This document shows positions 42,821 to 51,585 of a stretch of 64,000 nt of DNA, piece by piece. A program made the translations under genes and the position numbers. Positions within the stretch are counted from its first letter, which is position 1. Each line of letters begins with the position of its first letter. The DNA is from Desulfonispora thiosulfatigenes DSM 11270 (GTDB taxonomy: Bacteria > Bacillota > Peptococcia > Peptococcales > Desulfonisporaceae), in contig NZ_FWWT01000006.1 of assembly GCF_900176035.1 (NCBI RefSeq), positions 21,965 to 85,964 on the forward strand, read 5' to 3'. The notes beneath the pieces were generated by a model. It was given only the letters and a program-made list of their open reading frames with translations. It was not told the DNA's origin and made no database searches.

Positions 42821-43243
42821 ATGCATTTTAGTGAAAAGTTAAGATTATTAAGAGAAGAACATAATCTTTCTCAAATTGAATTAGCTAAAAAAATTGGAGT
42901 AACAGAACGTACTATTTATAATTATGAAACCAAAGATAGAGTTCCAAAAATTGATATAGTTGCAAAGATTGCAAAGGTTTTTGGGGTGACAATTGATGCC
43001 CTTACAAGTGATGCTGAAGAATCCTCCGTTACTGGATCTGAGAGAGATAATTTTTTACAAACTGCTCGTGAACAATTTGGTAGCAGAGGAAAAAAAGAGG
43101 CTGAAACACTATTAGAGCGTGCCTCTGCCTTATTTGCAGGTGGAGAGCTTGATGAGGATGCTAAAGAAGAGTTTTTTCAATCTTTAACTAATGCCTTTTT
43201 AACTGCAAAAAAAGAAGCTCGGAAAAAGTTTACAAATAAATAA
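42821..43243 (+). CDS. XRE-family transcriptional regulator (ImmR/DdrO-like)
   Basis: A 140-residue repressor-like protein. An XRE helix-turn-helix occupies residues about 5-60 (LSQIELAKKIGVTERTIYNYET), and the C-terminal part has the pattern REQFGSRGKKEAETLLERAS...ALFAGGELDEDAKEEF, found in XRE proteins paired with ImmA/IrrE proteases. In such pairs the protease cleaves the repressor after DNA damage. The ATG at 42821 is preferred over an upstream TTG at 42812 because GAGAGG lies 11 bases before it. It is divergent from a Y-family polymerase and followed after 13 bases by the protease. Confidence 0.9.
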   Translation: MHFSEKLRLLREEHNLSQIELAKKIGVTERTIYNYETKDRVPKIDIVAKIAKVFGVTIDALTSDAEESSVTGSERDNFLQTAREQFGSRGKKEAETLLERASALFAGGELDEDAKEEFFQSLTNAFLTAKKEARKKFTNK

Positions 43244-43256
43244 AAGAGGTAATGTT

Positions 43257-43769
43257 ATGATAAGTTTTATCAGTAATAAAGTTGAAAATTTAATTAAAAA
43301 GCATGATGAAAGCGATCCTTTTCGGTTATGTCAAAGCCTAGGTATATTAATACTATACGAAAAATTTAGTAATAATATCAAAGGTTACTTTTTGGTGCAA
43401 TCACGCATTCAAATAATTGTTATTAATTCTAATTTACCTGAGGAACTACAGCGAATTATCTGTGCACATGAACTTGGCCATGCTATCTTACATCAAAAAC
43501 TTGCTGCCAAAAATACATTAAGTGATTTTGCTCTCTTTGATGCTACGGCTCAGCCAGAGTTTGAAGCTAATCTTTTTGCAGCTGAACTCCTTATTAAAGA
43601 CGATACCGTCATTTCTCTTCTAAATGAAGATTTGTCCTTTTTTGATGTAGCCAGCACACTGTGTGTGCCAGCTGAGCTACTTGATTTTAAATTTCGAATT
43701 TTAAAACATAAAGGTTATCGTTTAGAAGCTCAGCTTTATTGTCATGGTGACTTCCTCAAAAAACCTTGA
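43257..43769 (+). CDS. ImmA/IrrE-family metallo-endopeptidase
   Basis: A 170-residue zinc protease of COG2856. The zinc site is CAHELGHAILHQ (HExxH at about 73-77), with the third ligand probably Glu in QPEFEANLFAAELL. Family members (ImmA of ICEBs1, IrrE of Deinococcus) cleave a partner XRE repressor when a damage signal appears. The gene follows the XRE gene by 13 bases with an AGAGGT site, so the pair is co-expressed. There is no integrase, excisionase or phage gene nearby. Confidence 0.92.
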   Translation: MISFISNKVENLIKKHDESDPFRLCQSLGILILYEKFSNNIKGYFLVQSRIQIIVINSNLPEELQRIICAHELGHAILHQKLAAKNTLSDFALFDATAQPEFEANLFAAELLIKDDTVISLLNEDLSFFDVASTLCVPAELLDFKFRILKHKGYRLEAQLYCHGDFLKKP

Positions 43770-43825
43770 ATTACTAATAATTTTTAGCAACTATTCTTCA
43801 TATATTAAATTAGGAGGTCATGATT

Positions 43826-44461
43826 TTGAAATTCAACATTAGAAACGGAGTTCGGATATTTTTCCTTCTCCTTATATTTGCATTATGGTATTTAGGTAAA
43901 GTACAAATGTGGGGTCCTCTTTTAGGTATAAGTTTATTACTTGTACCTTTTGCTGGACGCATTTATTGTGGTTGGGTTTGTCCTATATTTACAACTATGG
44001 ACATTATGAAACCTGTATTAAAAAAGCCTTTATTTAAAGTAAATAAGCAAATCATCCAAAATCGCTATTTAAAGATATTGTTACTTCTTATTTATGGATT
44101 ACTTTTATTCTTATTTATTAAAACCAATTTTTTTATTCCCTTTTTTATTTTTTTAATTCCTGTTGGAGTTTTAATCACATATCTTTTCGGCGAAGTATTC
44201 TGGCATCGATTTTGCTTTTTTGGCATGATTTTTAGTTTATTTAGCAAATTCAGCCTATTTGGATATAAATTAAACCCTAATATTTGTCGCAAATGTAATG
44301 CCTGTGTACGTAAATGTCCTAATGATTGTATTATTACTAATAAAGATAGTTATTATATTGATAAAAAGCACTGCTTAATTTGTGACTCTTGTAAAGAAAT
44401 TTGCCCTGTGTCTGCTATCGATTATGGAAATACGAATAGAAAGACAAATGTTATTAATTAA
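43826..44461 (+). CDS. Membrane-bound 4Fe-4S protein, NapH/CcoG-like
   Basis: About 211 residues with four hydrophobic helices and a C-terminal dicluster ferredoxin. Between helices is the NapH/NosR-type motif YCGWVCPIFTTMD, and a second Cys-containing loop RFCFFGMIF. The ferredoxin motifs are CRKCNACVRKCPNDC and CLICDSCKEICP. These proteins move electrons between the quinone/membrane and a soluble partner. No nap, nos or cytochrome genes lie nearby, so the acceptor is unknown. TTG at 43826 is preferred as start (AGGAGGT eight bases before) over the ATG at 43820. Confidence 0.85.
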   Translation: MKFNIRNGVRIFFLLLIFALWYLGKVQMWGPLLGISLLLVPFAGRIYCGWVCPIFTTMDIMKPVLKKPLFKVNKQIIQNRYLKILLLLIYGLLLFLFIKTNFFIPFFIFLIPVGVLITYLFGEVFWHRFCFFGMIFSLFSKFSLFGYKLNPNICRKCNACVRKCPNDCIITNKDSYYIDKKHCLICDSCKEICPVSAIDYGNTNRKTNVIN

Positions 44462-44465
44462 TACT

Positions 44466-44508
44466 AAAACAAGGATAACTATCTGACATTAGTTATCCTT
44501 GTTTTTAT
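44466..44508 (+). terminator. Terminator of the 4Fe-4S membrane protein gene
   Basis: AAAACAAGGATAACT pairs with AGTTATCCTTGTTTT; the T-run follows the right arm. Confidence 0.88.
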
Positions 44509-44558
44509 TTTGTTAATAGTACTTATGTTTATTTACTGACCCCAAATATGTAATATAT

Positions 44559-44909
44559 TTATTCATCTAATTCGGTAGTGTCTACACTTTCTTCTAAACA
44601 ATTCTCGCTTTCATTTAAAAGATTCTGATTTTTAAGTTCTAATTCTTGCTCTAACTGTTTTTTGTCTTTTTCTAAAATTTCTTTTTCCTGTTTACATTCT
44701 TTTAACTTCCTACTTTGTTGATATTGTTTAACTAGACTTAAAAGCAAGGCTATTACTGCACCAAAGGCAGCTGAAATTAAAATTATTAATGCTTGTGATG
44801 CTGAGAAATTTACAAATAAAAAGTTAATTTCTACTGTTCCGGAATTTTGAATAGCAAATAAGGCTACTAAAACTGCAAATAATAAAGATAAACTAAATTT
44901 CCAATCCAT
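44559..44909 (-). CDS. LapA-like (DUF1049) membrane protein
   Basis: A 116-residue protein with two membrane helices (about 3-22 and 38-60) typical of the LapA_dom/DUF1049 family (FAIQNSGTVEINFLFVNFSAS between them), followed by a long charged coiled coil (about 62-100) and an acidic tail. LapA proteins are involved in lipopolysaccharide assembly in Gram-negatives; in Bacillota the role is unknown. The ATG at 44909 is preceded by AGAGGGGATATT; the longer form to 44930 was rejected. Confidence 0.82.
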   Translation of the reverse strand: MDWKFSLSLLFAVLVALFAIQNSGTVEINFLFVNFSASQALIILISAAFGAVIALLLSLVKQYQQSRKLKECKQEKEILEKDKKQLEQELELKNQNLLNESENCLEESVDTTELDE

Positions 44910-45013
44910 AATATCCCCTCTTTCGTGCATGATTTTAATTGCTTAGTTAAAATTAGTTAGCATAATTATACTTGTGAGGTAAATGTTAGGCAACACTTAG
45001 TGAAAAAAAATTG

Positions 45014-45802
45014 TTAACTTAGTTTTTGATTTAAAAGACGATTGATATAATTCCAATTATCACGTACCACCTTTTCTATTTCTTTTACTTCTTTAAGGTG
45101 TGGGATTTTAGGAATCTTTATATTTTTCTGAGGTAAAACTTTGCTAAACCAATCCTTTACTGGTTTATGTAATTCTTTAATTTTTTGACTAACTAGCTTT
45201 TCAATTATGAGAAGACTACTATCAATATTATTAATTTCATAAACCCTCCAATAATCCTCTATTTTTTTCATCTTTATTTCTGGTTTTAATTCTTTTTTAA
45301 ACCTTTTATGATAAATCTTTAAGGTTATTTTTGCCGTATTGCCTTGCTTTTCTATCTTTTCTATCCCTTTATATTGCAAATGTTCTAATCCTGAATCCTG
45401 CGCAAAGCTTGTGACAGGTATCTGGGCATTACTTGCTCTAGCATTTTTAATATTCCCACCTGCAACAAAAAGTCTGATTTCATTTTTTGCATAGCTAATA
45501 ATATTTGGTCTAATTTTCTTAACTATTTCTTTTTCTAACTTTACTGAGCCAAAGCTAATTTTCTTTACTTCCTTTTCTAAGACATAATCAACAAGACGTG
45601 TAACGACCCTATCAATATCTACATACTTTTCAAAGGTCGGTAAATCATGTTTTTCTACTGCTTTTGTTATTTTAAGTAATGAATATTGAGGAGTTGTTAA
45701 AAAGTACAGATACCCGACTACTAAACTAGTTATTAATACAACTATTAACATAAATATTAATAGTTTCTTTTTGCTTTTTTTATTTGTTCTGGTAGCCCTC
45801 AT
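45014..45802 (-). CDS. DUF2939-like membrane-anchored protein
   Basis: A 262-residue protein with a basic N-terminus, one membrane helix (about 14-36) and an extracytoplasmic domain. The start of that domain, TPQYSLLKITKAVEKHDLPTFEKYVDI, matches the DUF2939 pattern (YSL..i..Ai..hD...f..yvD). Later strands (NTAKITLKIYHKRFKKEL, EDYWRVYEI) suit an NTF2-like or similar sensor fold. Function unknown. AGGAGG precedes the ATG. It lies alone on the minus strand between the LapA-like gene and the LysM-GH18 gene. Confidence 0.75.
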   Translation of the reverse strand: MRATRTNKKSKKKLLIFMLIVVLITSLVVGYLYFLTTPQYSLLKITKAVEKHDLPTFEKYVDIDRVVTRLVDYVLEKEVKKISFGSVKLEKEIVKKIRPNIISYAKNEIRLFVAGGNIKNARASNAQIPVTSFAQDSGLEHLQYKGIEKIEKQGNTAKITLKIYHKRFKKELKPEIKMKKIEDYWRVYEINNIDSSLLIIEKLVSQKIKELHKPVKDWFSKVLPQKNIKIPKIPHLKEVKEIEKVVRDNWNYINRLLNQKLS

Positions 45803-45965
45803 TATATTTTCCTCCTTAGAACATGAAGTTCTAGTAGATAACGACTATGTTTTTATCTTTATTAGGTTTAACCATTACCTACAAATAATTCTAGTTTTAT
45901 AATAAATCTATCTTTTTCTTAAACATATTCATTGTTATCTGAATATGATAGAGAAGATACTTTAA

Positions 45966-46080
45966 CCTGACTAACTTGGCGTAAGTCTCACGCCTCTTTA
46001 GGGGGGAGTCAAACGCCAACTAAGTCATGCATTTGTAGTTCTAGAATTCAGGTGGAGTGGAAGAATCTCCACCTGAATTA
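45966..46080 (+). mobile_element. Probable orphan right end / omega-RNA remnant of an IS200/IS605 (TnpB) element
   Basis: A locally GC-richer block reading ACTTGGCGTAAGTCTCACG, CCTCTTTAGGGGGGAGTCAAA, CGCCAACTAAG, then TTCTAGAATTCAGGTGGAG and a perfect 13-bp hairpin AATTCAGGTGGAG/CTCCACCTGAATT (46045-46079). A long outer pairing (GACTAACTTGGCG with CGCCAACTAAGTC) is also possible. The order (CTCTTTAGGGGGGAG, then a CTAGAATTC hairpin ending the element) resembles right ends and guide-RNA scaffolds of TnpB-carrying IS605-family elements as I remember them. No tnpA or tnpB is present. The 20 bases after 46080 would be the guide. Confidence 0.55.
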
Positions 46081-46110
46081 AGAACTTACTTCAAAGAAAG
46101 GGGTGGTATT

Positions 46111-47400
46111 TTGCAGATACATGTTGTTAAATCAGGTGATACCTTATGGCAAATTTCTAAAACTTATGGTGTACCACTTAATACTATAATAGAGTCTAAT
46201 GAAATTCCTAATCCTGATAATTTAGTTATAGGTCAAACAATTGTTGTGCCAACCAAAGGGCAATATCACATAATTAGACCTGGAGAAACACTGTATCAAA
46301 TAAGTAAGCTTTATAATGTAACTGTGGGGGATATTGTAAATGCTAATGGAATTAAGAATCCTAATCAAATTCCAGTTGGTTTAAGAATTTATATACCTAG
46401 AAAACCGCGTCCTACAGTTGATGTTTTATCTTATGTTGATTTAAATATTACTGGTAAAAATACAGTTGCCGAAATTAATAAAGTAGGAGAGCATTTAACT
46501 TATCTTAGTATATTTAGCTATATAGTAAATCGTGATGGTACTTTAAAACCTTTAAATGATCAACAGGCGATCAATGCTGCTTATGAAAATAGAATTGTAC
46601 CTTTAATGGCAATCACTAATATTGAAGGAGGAACATTTAATAAAGAGTTAGCTACTCATATTTTATCTAACGAAGAATTACAAGATAAACTTTTAGCTGA
46701 AGTAATTAGAATTATGAAACAAAAAGGATATTTAGGCTTAGATGTAGATTTTGAATATGTGGGTAGAGAAAATCGCGAAAAGTATAAACAATTTTTAAGA
46801 AAAGCTTCAAACATATTAAAACAAAATAACTATACTCTTTCGGTTGCCTTAGCGCCTAAATTATCGGATGCACAAACTGGTACTTTATATGAAGGGCATG
46901 ATTATAAAGGTATTGGTGAAATAGCTGATTTCGTGCTTTTAATGACCTATGAATGGGGATGGTCAGGTGGAGCACCAATGGCAGTATCACCGATAGATCA
47001 GGTACGTAAAGTTGTAGAATATGCTCTAACTGTTATTCCAAGTAATAAAGTAATGATGGGCATCCCATTATATGGCTATGATTGGACGCTTCCTTATGTC
47101 AAAGGTGGCCAGTGGGCTAGAACCCTAAGCCCAAGAAGAGCCCTACAACTTGCAACTCAATATAATGCAACTATTAAATACGATACTAAATCAGAGGCAC
47201 CTTATTTTAATTATGTTGATGGAAATAAAAAAGAACATGTGGTTTGGTTTGAGGATGCTAGAAGTATCCAGGCTAAATTTAATTTAGTAAAAGATTTAAA
47301 ATTACGAGGATTTTTCTATTGGGTATTAGGTAGAGACTTCCCGCAAAACTGGTTATTGGTAGAAGAAAATTTCAATGTTAGAAAAAGAGTAAAAAGCTAG
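46111..47400 (+). CDS. LysM-GH18 spore peptidoglycan hydrolase (SleL/YaaH-like)
   Basis: A 429-residue enzyme. Two LysM domains at about 2-47 (VVKSGDTLWQISKTYGVP) and 51-96 (IIRPGETLYQISKLYNV) bind peptidoglycan. The GH18 domain (about 102-420) has the catalytic DVDFE in YLGLDVDFEYVG and the substrate-site Trp near WVLGRDFP. SleL/YaaH N-acetylglucosaminidases degrade spore cortex during germination. No signal peptide is visible, as for many spore-deposited enzymes. The start is a TTG at 46111 (AAAGGGGTGG upstream); the frame runs 54 bases further into the mobile-element hairpin and is not credible there. Confidence 0.9.
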   Translation: MQIHVVKSGDTLWQISKTYGVPLNTIIESNEIPNPDNLVIGQTIVVPTKGQYHIIRPGETLYQISKLYNVTVGDIVNANGIKNPNQIPVGLRIYIPRKPRPTVDVLSYVDLNITGKNTVAEINKVGEHLTYLSIFSYIVNRDGTLKPLNDQQAINAAYENRIVPLMAITNIEGGTFNKELATHILSNEELQDKLLAEVIRIMKQKGYLGLDVDFEYVGRENREKYKQFLRKASNILKQNNYTLSVALAPKLSDAQTGTLYEGHDYKGIGEIADFVLLMTYEWGWSGGAPMAVSPIDQVRKVVEYALTVIPSNKVMMGIPLYGYDWTLPYVKGGQWARTLSPRRALQLATQYNATIKYDTKSEAPYFNYVDGNKKEHVVWFEDARSIQAKFNLVKDLKLRGFFYWVLGRDFPQNWLLVEENFNVRKRVKS

Positions 47401-47414
47401 AAAAGGGTGTATAT

Positions 47415-47450
47415 AAAATAAGCTCCTACAAAAGTAGGAGCTTATTTTAT
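47415..47450. terminator. Bidirectional terminator between LysM-GH18 and lipid-kinase genes
   Basis: AAAATAAGCTCCTAC pairs with GTAGGAGCTTATTTT around an AAAA loop; convergent genes flank it. Confidence 0.9.
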
Positions 47451-48353
47451 AAAAATTTCAAAGGCATTTGGTAATATTTCAAACGTTGCAGGAAACTGAC
47501 CTGCATATTCTCCATCTACATCTATATCAAATATTTCTTCGTTATAAATTTCTACTACTACTTTTTTCGTTTTAAAATGAATAACATTTGCACTTTGCGT
47601 ATGCTTACCGCTTATTATTTTCCAAAAAACATCTAGAAATTCTTGAGAAGATTGGAGACTTTTTACTATCATGCAGTCTAAATAACCATCTGTAGCATCT
47701 GCTGTGGGTATAGCATTTTTAAAACCACCAATTGAAGATGTATTTGATAATAAAAATAGCATTATTTCTTCTTGTTCTTTGGAGCAGTACTCTTCACTTG
47801 TTATTTTTACTTGCATTTTTTTAAATACTTGTTTGGGAAATTGTTTAATTCCTTCAGCAACATAAGCAACACGTCCAAAAATGCTCTTATATTCAATAGG
47901 AGTAATATGAGCTACATTACTTAAAAACCCACTTGCTACTACATTCATAAAACACTTATCGTTAACCTTTCCTAAATCAACCTTTTGCGTATTCCAATTA
48001 TCGATCATATCACAAAACTCTTTAGGGTCTTTAGGTAAGTTCATAATAGTTGCAAAATCATTTACAGTTCCTTCTGCTAGTATCCCTACTGGAATTTTCC
48101 TTATACTTTTTGCTATACCTGTACATACTTCATTTACAGTGCCATCTCCACCAGAAACTATGATAGCATCCCATTTCTCATTACATGCTTTTACAGTTTC
48201 ATAATAGGCATCATCTTTCTTTTTAGTTTGAAACTTATGAATAACATAGCCTCTATCTATTAAAATATTAATTACTAAATTAATTCTTTTTTGAAAATAA
48301 GGTACTAAATTTTTCCCTGATGAAGGATTTTCAATAATTTTTACTTTTCTCAT
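47442..48353 (-). CDS. Diacylglycerol kinase-family lipid kinase (YegS/BmrU-like)
   Basis: A 303-residue kinase of the YegS/Rv2252/BmrU group. ENPSSGKN near the N-terminus and the signature VSGGDGTVNEVCTG (about 62-75; ATP site) are diagnostic; GILAEGTVNDFATIM follows (normally GTxND). The C-terminal half has PTADATDGYLDCMIV and DVDGEYAGQFP. Such enzymes phosphorylate diacylglycerol or related lipids. ATG 48353 is preceded by AAGGAGACGAAA; the reading frame extends 102 bases further without family similarity. Confidence 0.88.
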   Translation of the reverse strand: MRKVKIIENPSSGKNLVPYFQKRINLVINILIDRGYVIHKFQTKKKDDAYYETVKACNEKWDAIIVSGGDGTVNEVCTGIAKSIRKIPVGILAEGTVNDFATIMNLPKDPKEFCDMIDNWNTQKVDLGKVNDKCFMNVVASGFLSNVAHITPIEYKSIFGRVAYVAEGIKQFPKQVFKKMQVKITSEEYCSKEQEEIMLFLLSNTSSIGGFKNAIPTADATDGYLDCMIVKSLQSSQEFLDVFWKIISGKHTQSANVIHFKTKKVVVEIYNEEIFDIDVDGEYAGQFPATFEILPNAFEIFIK

Positions 48354-48513
48354 TTTCGTCTCCTTATTGTAAAAATAATTCCTGTAAATACAATAATACC
48401 TATATTCTACCACAATATGTTGCTTTATGATTAATAATTCATCAGGTATCTTCAAAATATTTTATTTAAAAATAGAACAAGATGCTCCTAAAAGCATCTG
48501 TATGTTTTATATC

Positions 48514-49050
48514 TCAATATTGTATAAAATAAATTAAATTATCATCAATATTATAAAATAAGGGAACCACTTCAATTCCAGGATATTTTGCATTTATCCT
48601 TTCAGATTCATTAACAACAAAATCTATTTCATTATCCACTTCATACATAGTAGCAAAGTTCATAAAATGTTCTTCTGCCCTTTCGCGAGTCCATCCCGCT
48701 AACTCACATAGACCATTTACAAAGTCTTCTCTCTTAGAAACAAGATTTACCATCCCACAATTATTATGACCAAATAAAACAATATATTTTATTCTCCCAA
48801 TAGCGATTGCATAGGATACTTTAAATTCACTATAACGTAGATTTCCTCCTCCTGTTCTAATTATATACGCGAAATTAGGAGGCATATTAAGTTGATTTCT
48901 ATTATCCATACACATTCCAACTAATATTTGAGCTGTATCATATTCTTTAAAAGGCATATTAAAATTATGATACCTGATTAATTCACCTATTGGTGTATCC
49001 ACATACTTTTTAGGAATGTCTTCTTCTTTTAAGATTTTAATTAAATTCAT
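48514..49050 (-). CDS. Beta-class carbonic anhydrase-like protein
   Basis: A 178-residue protein with the two zinc motifs of small beta-carbonic anhydrases: CMDNR (Cys-x-Asp-x-Arg, about 51-55) and GHNNCG (His-x-x-Cys, about 100-105). These would bind zinc and hydrate CO2 to bicarbonate. The order and spacing fit the family, but the protein is short and otherwise divergent, and IIRTGGGNLR replaces the usual RNAGN. A catalytic role is probable, not certain. ATG 49050 is preceded by AAGGAGGGATTCATA, so the 27-residue extension to 49131 was dropped. Confidence 0.72.
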   Translation of the reverse strand: MNLIKILKEEDIPKKYVDTPIGELIRYHNFNMPFKEYDTAQILVGMCMDNRNQLNMPPNFAYIIRTGGGNLRYSEFKVSYAIAIGRIKYIVLFGHNNCGMVNLVSKREDFVNGLCELAGWTRERAEEHFMNFATMYEVDNEIDFVVNESERINAKYPGIEVVPLFYNIDDNLIYFIQY

Positions 49051-49311
49051 TATGAATCCCTCCTTAATAAACATGCAAAAGCTAAACTTATTAATAGTAA
49101 TTTTTCTATCATTATTGTATTTTACCAGCAAACTATCTTTTTAAATACCTTTTTTTAAGATAAATTTACTTAATACAGTATACCCATATAATTTATCAAG
49201 TAATAAATCTGGTAATAAATCTAATGAACTTATATCAGTTTATATTTTTAAATAGTATAATGGGTAAGCTAAGTTTAATAAAAGATGACGACAAAGAAAA
49301 GGTGGTTACTT

Positions 49312-50616
49312 ATGAATGATTTTTTACAATTAGGTATTAGTACTAAAATAACAGCTAAACTTAAAACTTATGGAATAACCAGTCCTACCCCAGTTCAAGA
49401 TGAAGCCATTCCAAAAATTTTAGCTGGTCATGATATAGTTGCAAAGGCACAAACTGGAACGGGTAAAACTTTAGCCTTTGTTTTACCAATATTAGAAAAA
49501 ATAAATACTGAAAGTCCGTACATTCAGGCACTCATTGTTACTCCTACTAGAGAGCTTGCTATTCAAATTACAGCTGAAATTAAAAAATTAATCTCTACGA
49601 TTAATAGTAATGTCTTAGCTGTTTACGGTGGACAAGATGTCGAAAGACAAATAAAAAAACTAAAAGGACAAACAAGTGTCGTTGTAGCTACCCCGGGGAG
49701 AATGTTAGATCATTTAAGACGTGGCACTATTGACTTATCTAAGGTTAAATATTTTGTATTAGATGAAGCTGATGAAATGCTACGTATGGGATTTTTACCT
49801 GATGTAGAAGAAATAATTAATCATCTTAATATCAAAAGACAAACTATGTTATTTTCTGCAACTATGCCTAAAGAAATACTTTCTCTTTCTAAAAGATACA
49901 CTGTTAATCCTATAAACATAATTATAAAAAGTAATAATATTACTTTAGATAATGTAGTGCAACTTGCTGCTGAAACTAGTGATCGTGGTAAATTTGGAGT
50001 GCTTTGTACTATGCTAGATAAATACTCGCCCTATTTAACAATAGTTTTTTGCCGAACTAAACGACGCACGTCAGCTCTTAACGAGAAACTGCTAGCACAT
50101 GGATATGATTCAGATGAACTTCATGGTGACCTCTCCCAGGCTAAAAGAGAAAGAGTTGTTAAAAACTTTAAAGATGCCAAATTAGTAATTTTAGTAGCAA
50201 CTGATGTAGCTGCAAGAGGACTAGATATTGAAGGAGTAACTCATATCTTTAACTACGATATTCCAGCAGATGCCGAAAGTTATATTCATCGCATCGGTAG
50301 AACAGCTAGAGCTGGAAATGATGGGCATGCAATTACCTTTTACACACCTAAAGATAGGTCATATTTAGATACTATCGAAAGAGGAATTAAAACGCAAATT
50401 AAACGAATTAATGTAACGCCTAAAGAAGAACAAACAAGTGAACAAAATATTAGTAGTCCAAGTCCAAGAAAAGAAAAATATTCACCTCATAAAAAAAGAG
50501 ATAATAATACTAAAGAAAGTGGCCGCAAATTCGGATCTAAATCTAAACCTTCTTTTAAAGAACAAAAGGGTAAAAGAAGTAATAATAACAGTGGTAGAAG
50601 AACGAGAGATAAATAA
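49312..50616 (+). CDS. DEAD-box ATP-dependent RNA helicase
   Basis: A 434-residue DEAD-box helicase. The Q motif is FLQLGISTKITAKLKTYGITSPTPVQ (split across two stretches), motif I AKAQTGTGKT, motif Ia PTRELAIQ, motif II DEAD (in FVLDEADEMLRMG), motif III SAT, motif V VATDVAARGLDI and motif VI HRIGRTARAG. A basic low-complexity tail (about 385-434) follows, typical of CshA/RhlE-like helicases that act in mRNA turnover or cold adaptation. The start at 49312 follows AAAGGTGGTTACTT; 27 bases of upstream frame were dropped. Confidence 0.93.
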   Translation: MNDFLQLGISTKITAKLKTYGITSPTPVQDEAIPKILAGHDIVAKAQTGTGKTLAFVLPILEKINTESPYIQALIVTPTRELAIQITAEIKKLISTINSNVLAVYGGQDVERQIKKLKGQTSVVVATPGRMLDHLRRGTIDLSKVKYFVLDEADEMLRMGFLPDVEEIINHLNIKRQTMLFSATMPKEILSLSKRYTVNPINIIIKSNNITLDNVVQLAAETSDRGKFGVLCTMLDKYSPYLTIVFCRTKRRTSALNEKLLAHGYDSDELHGDLSQAKRERVVKNFKDAKLVILVATDVAARGLDIEGVTHIFNYDIPADAESYIHRIGRTARAGNDGHAITFYTPKDRSYLDTIERGIKTQIKRINVTPKEEQTSEQNISSPSPRKEKYSPHKKRDNNTKESGRKFGSKSKPSFKEQKGKRSNNNSGRRTRDK

Positions 50617-50673
50617 AAAAGTGGCGCCGTTTCAATTTAGAAATTACTTTCTAGTTTGAGATAGCGCCTTTTA
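50617..50673 (+). terminator. Terminator of the helicase gene
   Basis: Long imperfect hairpin with outer arms AAAGTGGCGC and GCGCCTTTT and an inner stem TCAATTTAGAAA/TTTCTAGTTTGA, ending in T-rich sequence. Confidence 0.75.
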
Positions 50674-50676
50674 TCT

Positions 50677-51585
50677 TTACTTAAAATGACCCATTCTGAT
50701 TCTTAGATAATTAAAAACTTCTAACGGAATATTGACATTACAACAAGACTCTAATCCTTCAAACCCAGGAGAAGAATTTACCTCGCAAATTTTAAAATGA
50801 TCACCATCAAATAACAAGTCAACTCCTGCTATATCTAATCCCGATATACGAGCTGCTTCTGTTGCAAGCCATGCTATTTCGGGAGTTATTTCATAAGATC
50901 CTACACTTCCACCACTTGAAAAATTAGCCTTAAATCCATCTTCAACTGCATTTCTTTCCATGCAGGCAATTGCCCTACCCCCTATGGTAAATACTCTTAA
51001 ATCTTTACCATAACTATCCTCAATAAATTCTTGTAGAATTACATTGAAAGCACTATTAGTAGCTTCAATTAAATGCATTAAATCAACAAATGATTTTTTA
51101 TTATCTGATAAAAATACACCTTTTCCTTGTGAGCCTGATAATGTTTTAATTACAACAGGAAAACCTATGAATTTTTCTACTAAATCTTCATTTACTGGAA
51201 ACTTAACTAACATAGTCTTTGGAACTGGTAAATTTTTCTCCGCTAATATTTGTTGAGAAAACAATTTATCCTTTACTATTTCAGTTGCTGCTGAAGTGTT
51301 AAAACAAGGCACACCTAATCTTTCTAGATGCCTTATTACGGCCAAAGCAAAATAGGTTGTCCCAGCCCCCATGCGAGGTAACACAAAATCAGGTAATGGT
51401 GAAATTTGACCATCAACTAAAATACTTTTTCTATCTTCGCGTGTAACCATTAAATCTATTTGATCCGGAGATAAAACGTCAATTTCTATATCCATTTTTT
51501 CTGCTTCTTCCACAAAGCGATTTATCTCATACATTTCTGGTTTTAAATCTACTGTTGTTTGTTTGTATAAAATCCAGCCTTTCAA
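50677..51585 (-). CDS. RimK-like ATP-grasp ligase
   Basis: A 302-residue ATP-grasp enzyme of the RimK/LysX group. Features: VKTLSGSQGKGVFL (ATP-grasp glycine-rich loop, about 138-151), VILQEFIEDSYGKDLRVF, GGRAIACMER, and the metal/ATP-binding end ICEVNSSPGFEGLE. The family joins amino acids such as glutamate or 2-aminoadipate to a carboxylate acceptor (ribosomal S6, cofactor F420 precursor, LysW, siderophores). No lysW or F420 gene is near. The start is TTG at 51585 with AAAGGAG seven bases upstream; the earlier TTG frame at 51603 begins at that site. Confidence 0.85.
   Translation of the reverse strand: MKGWILYKQTTVDLKPEMYEINRFVEEAEKMDIEIDVLSPDQIDLMVTREDRKSILVDGQISPLPDFVLPRMGAGTTYFALAVIRHLERLGVPCFNTSAATEIVKDKLFSQQILAEKNLPVPKTMLVKFPVNEDLVEKFIGFPVVIKTLSGSQGKGVFLSDNKKSFVDLMHLIEATNSAFNVILQEFIEDSYGKDLRVFTIGGRAIACMERNAVEDGFKANFSSGGSVGSYEITPEIAWLATEAARISGLDIAGVDLLFDGDHFKICEVNSSPGFEGLESCCNVNIPLEVFNYLRIRMGHFK

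Noticed and set aside
42720..43769. Prophage or ICE remnant around the XRE/ImmA pair
   Set aside because: No integrase, excisionase, replication or structural genes are found in the neighbourhood; the partner gene is a polymerase.
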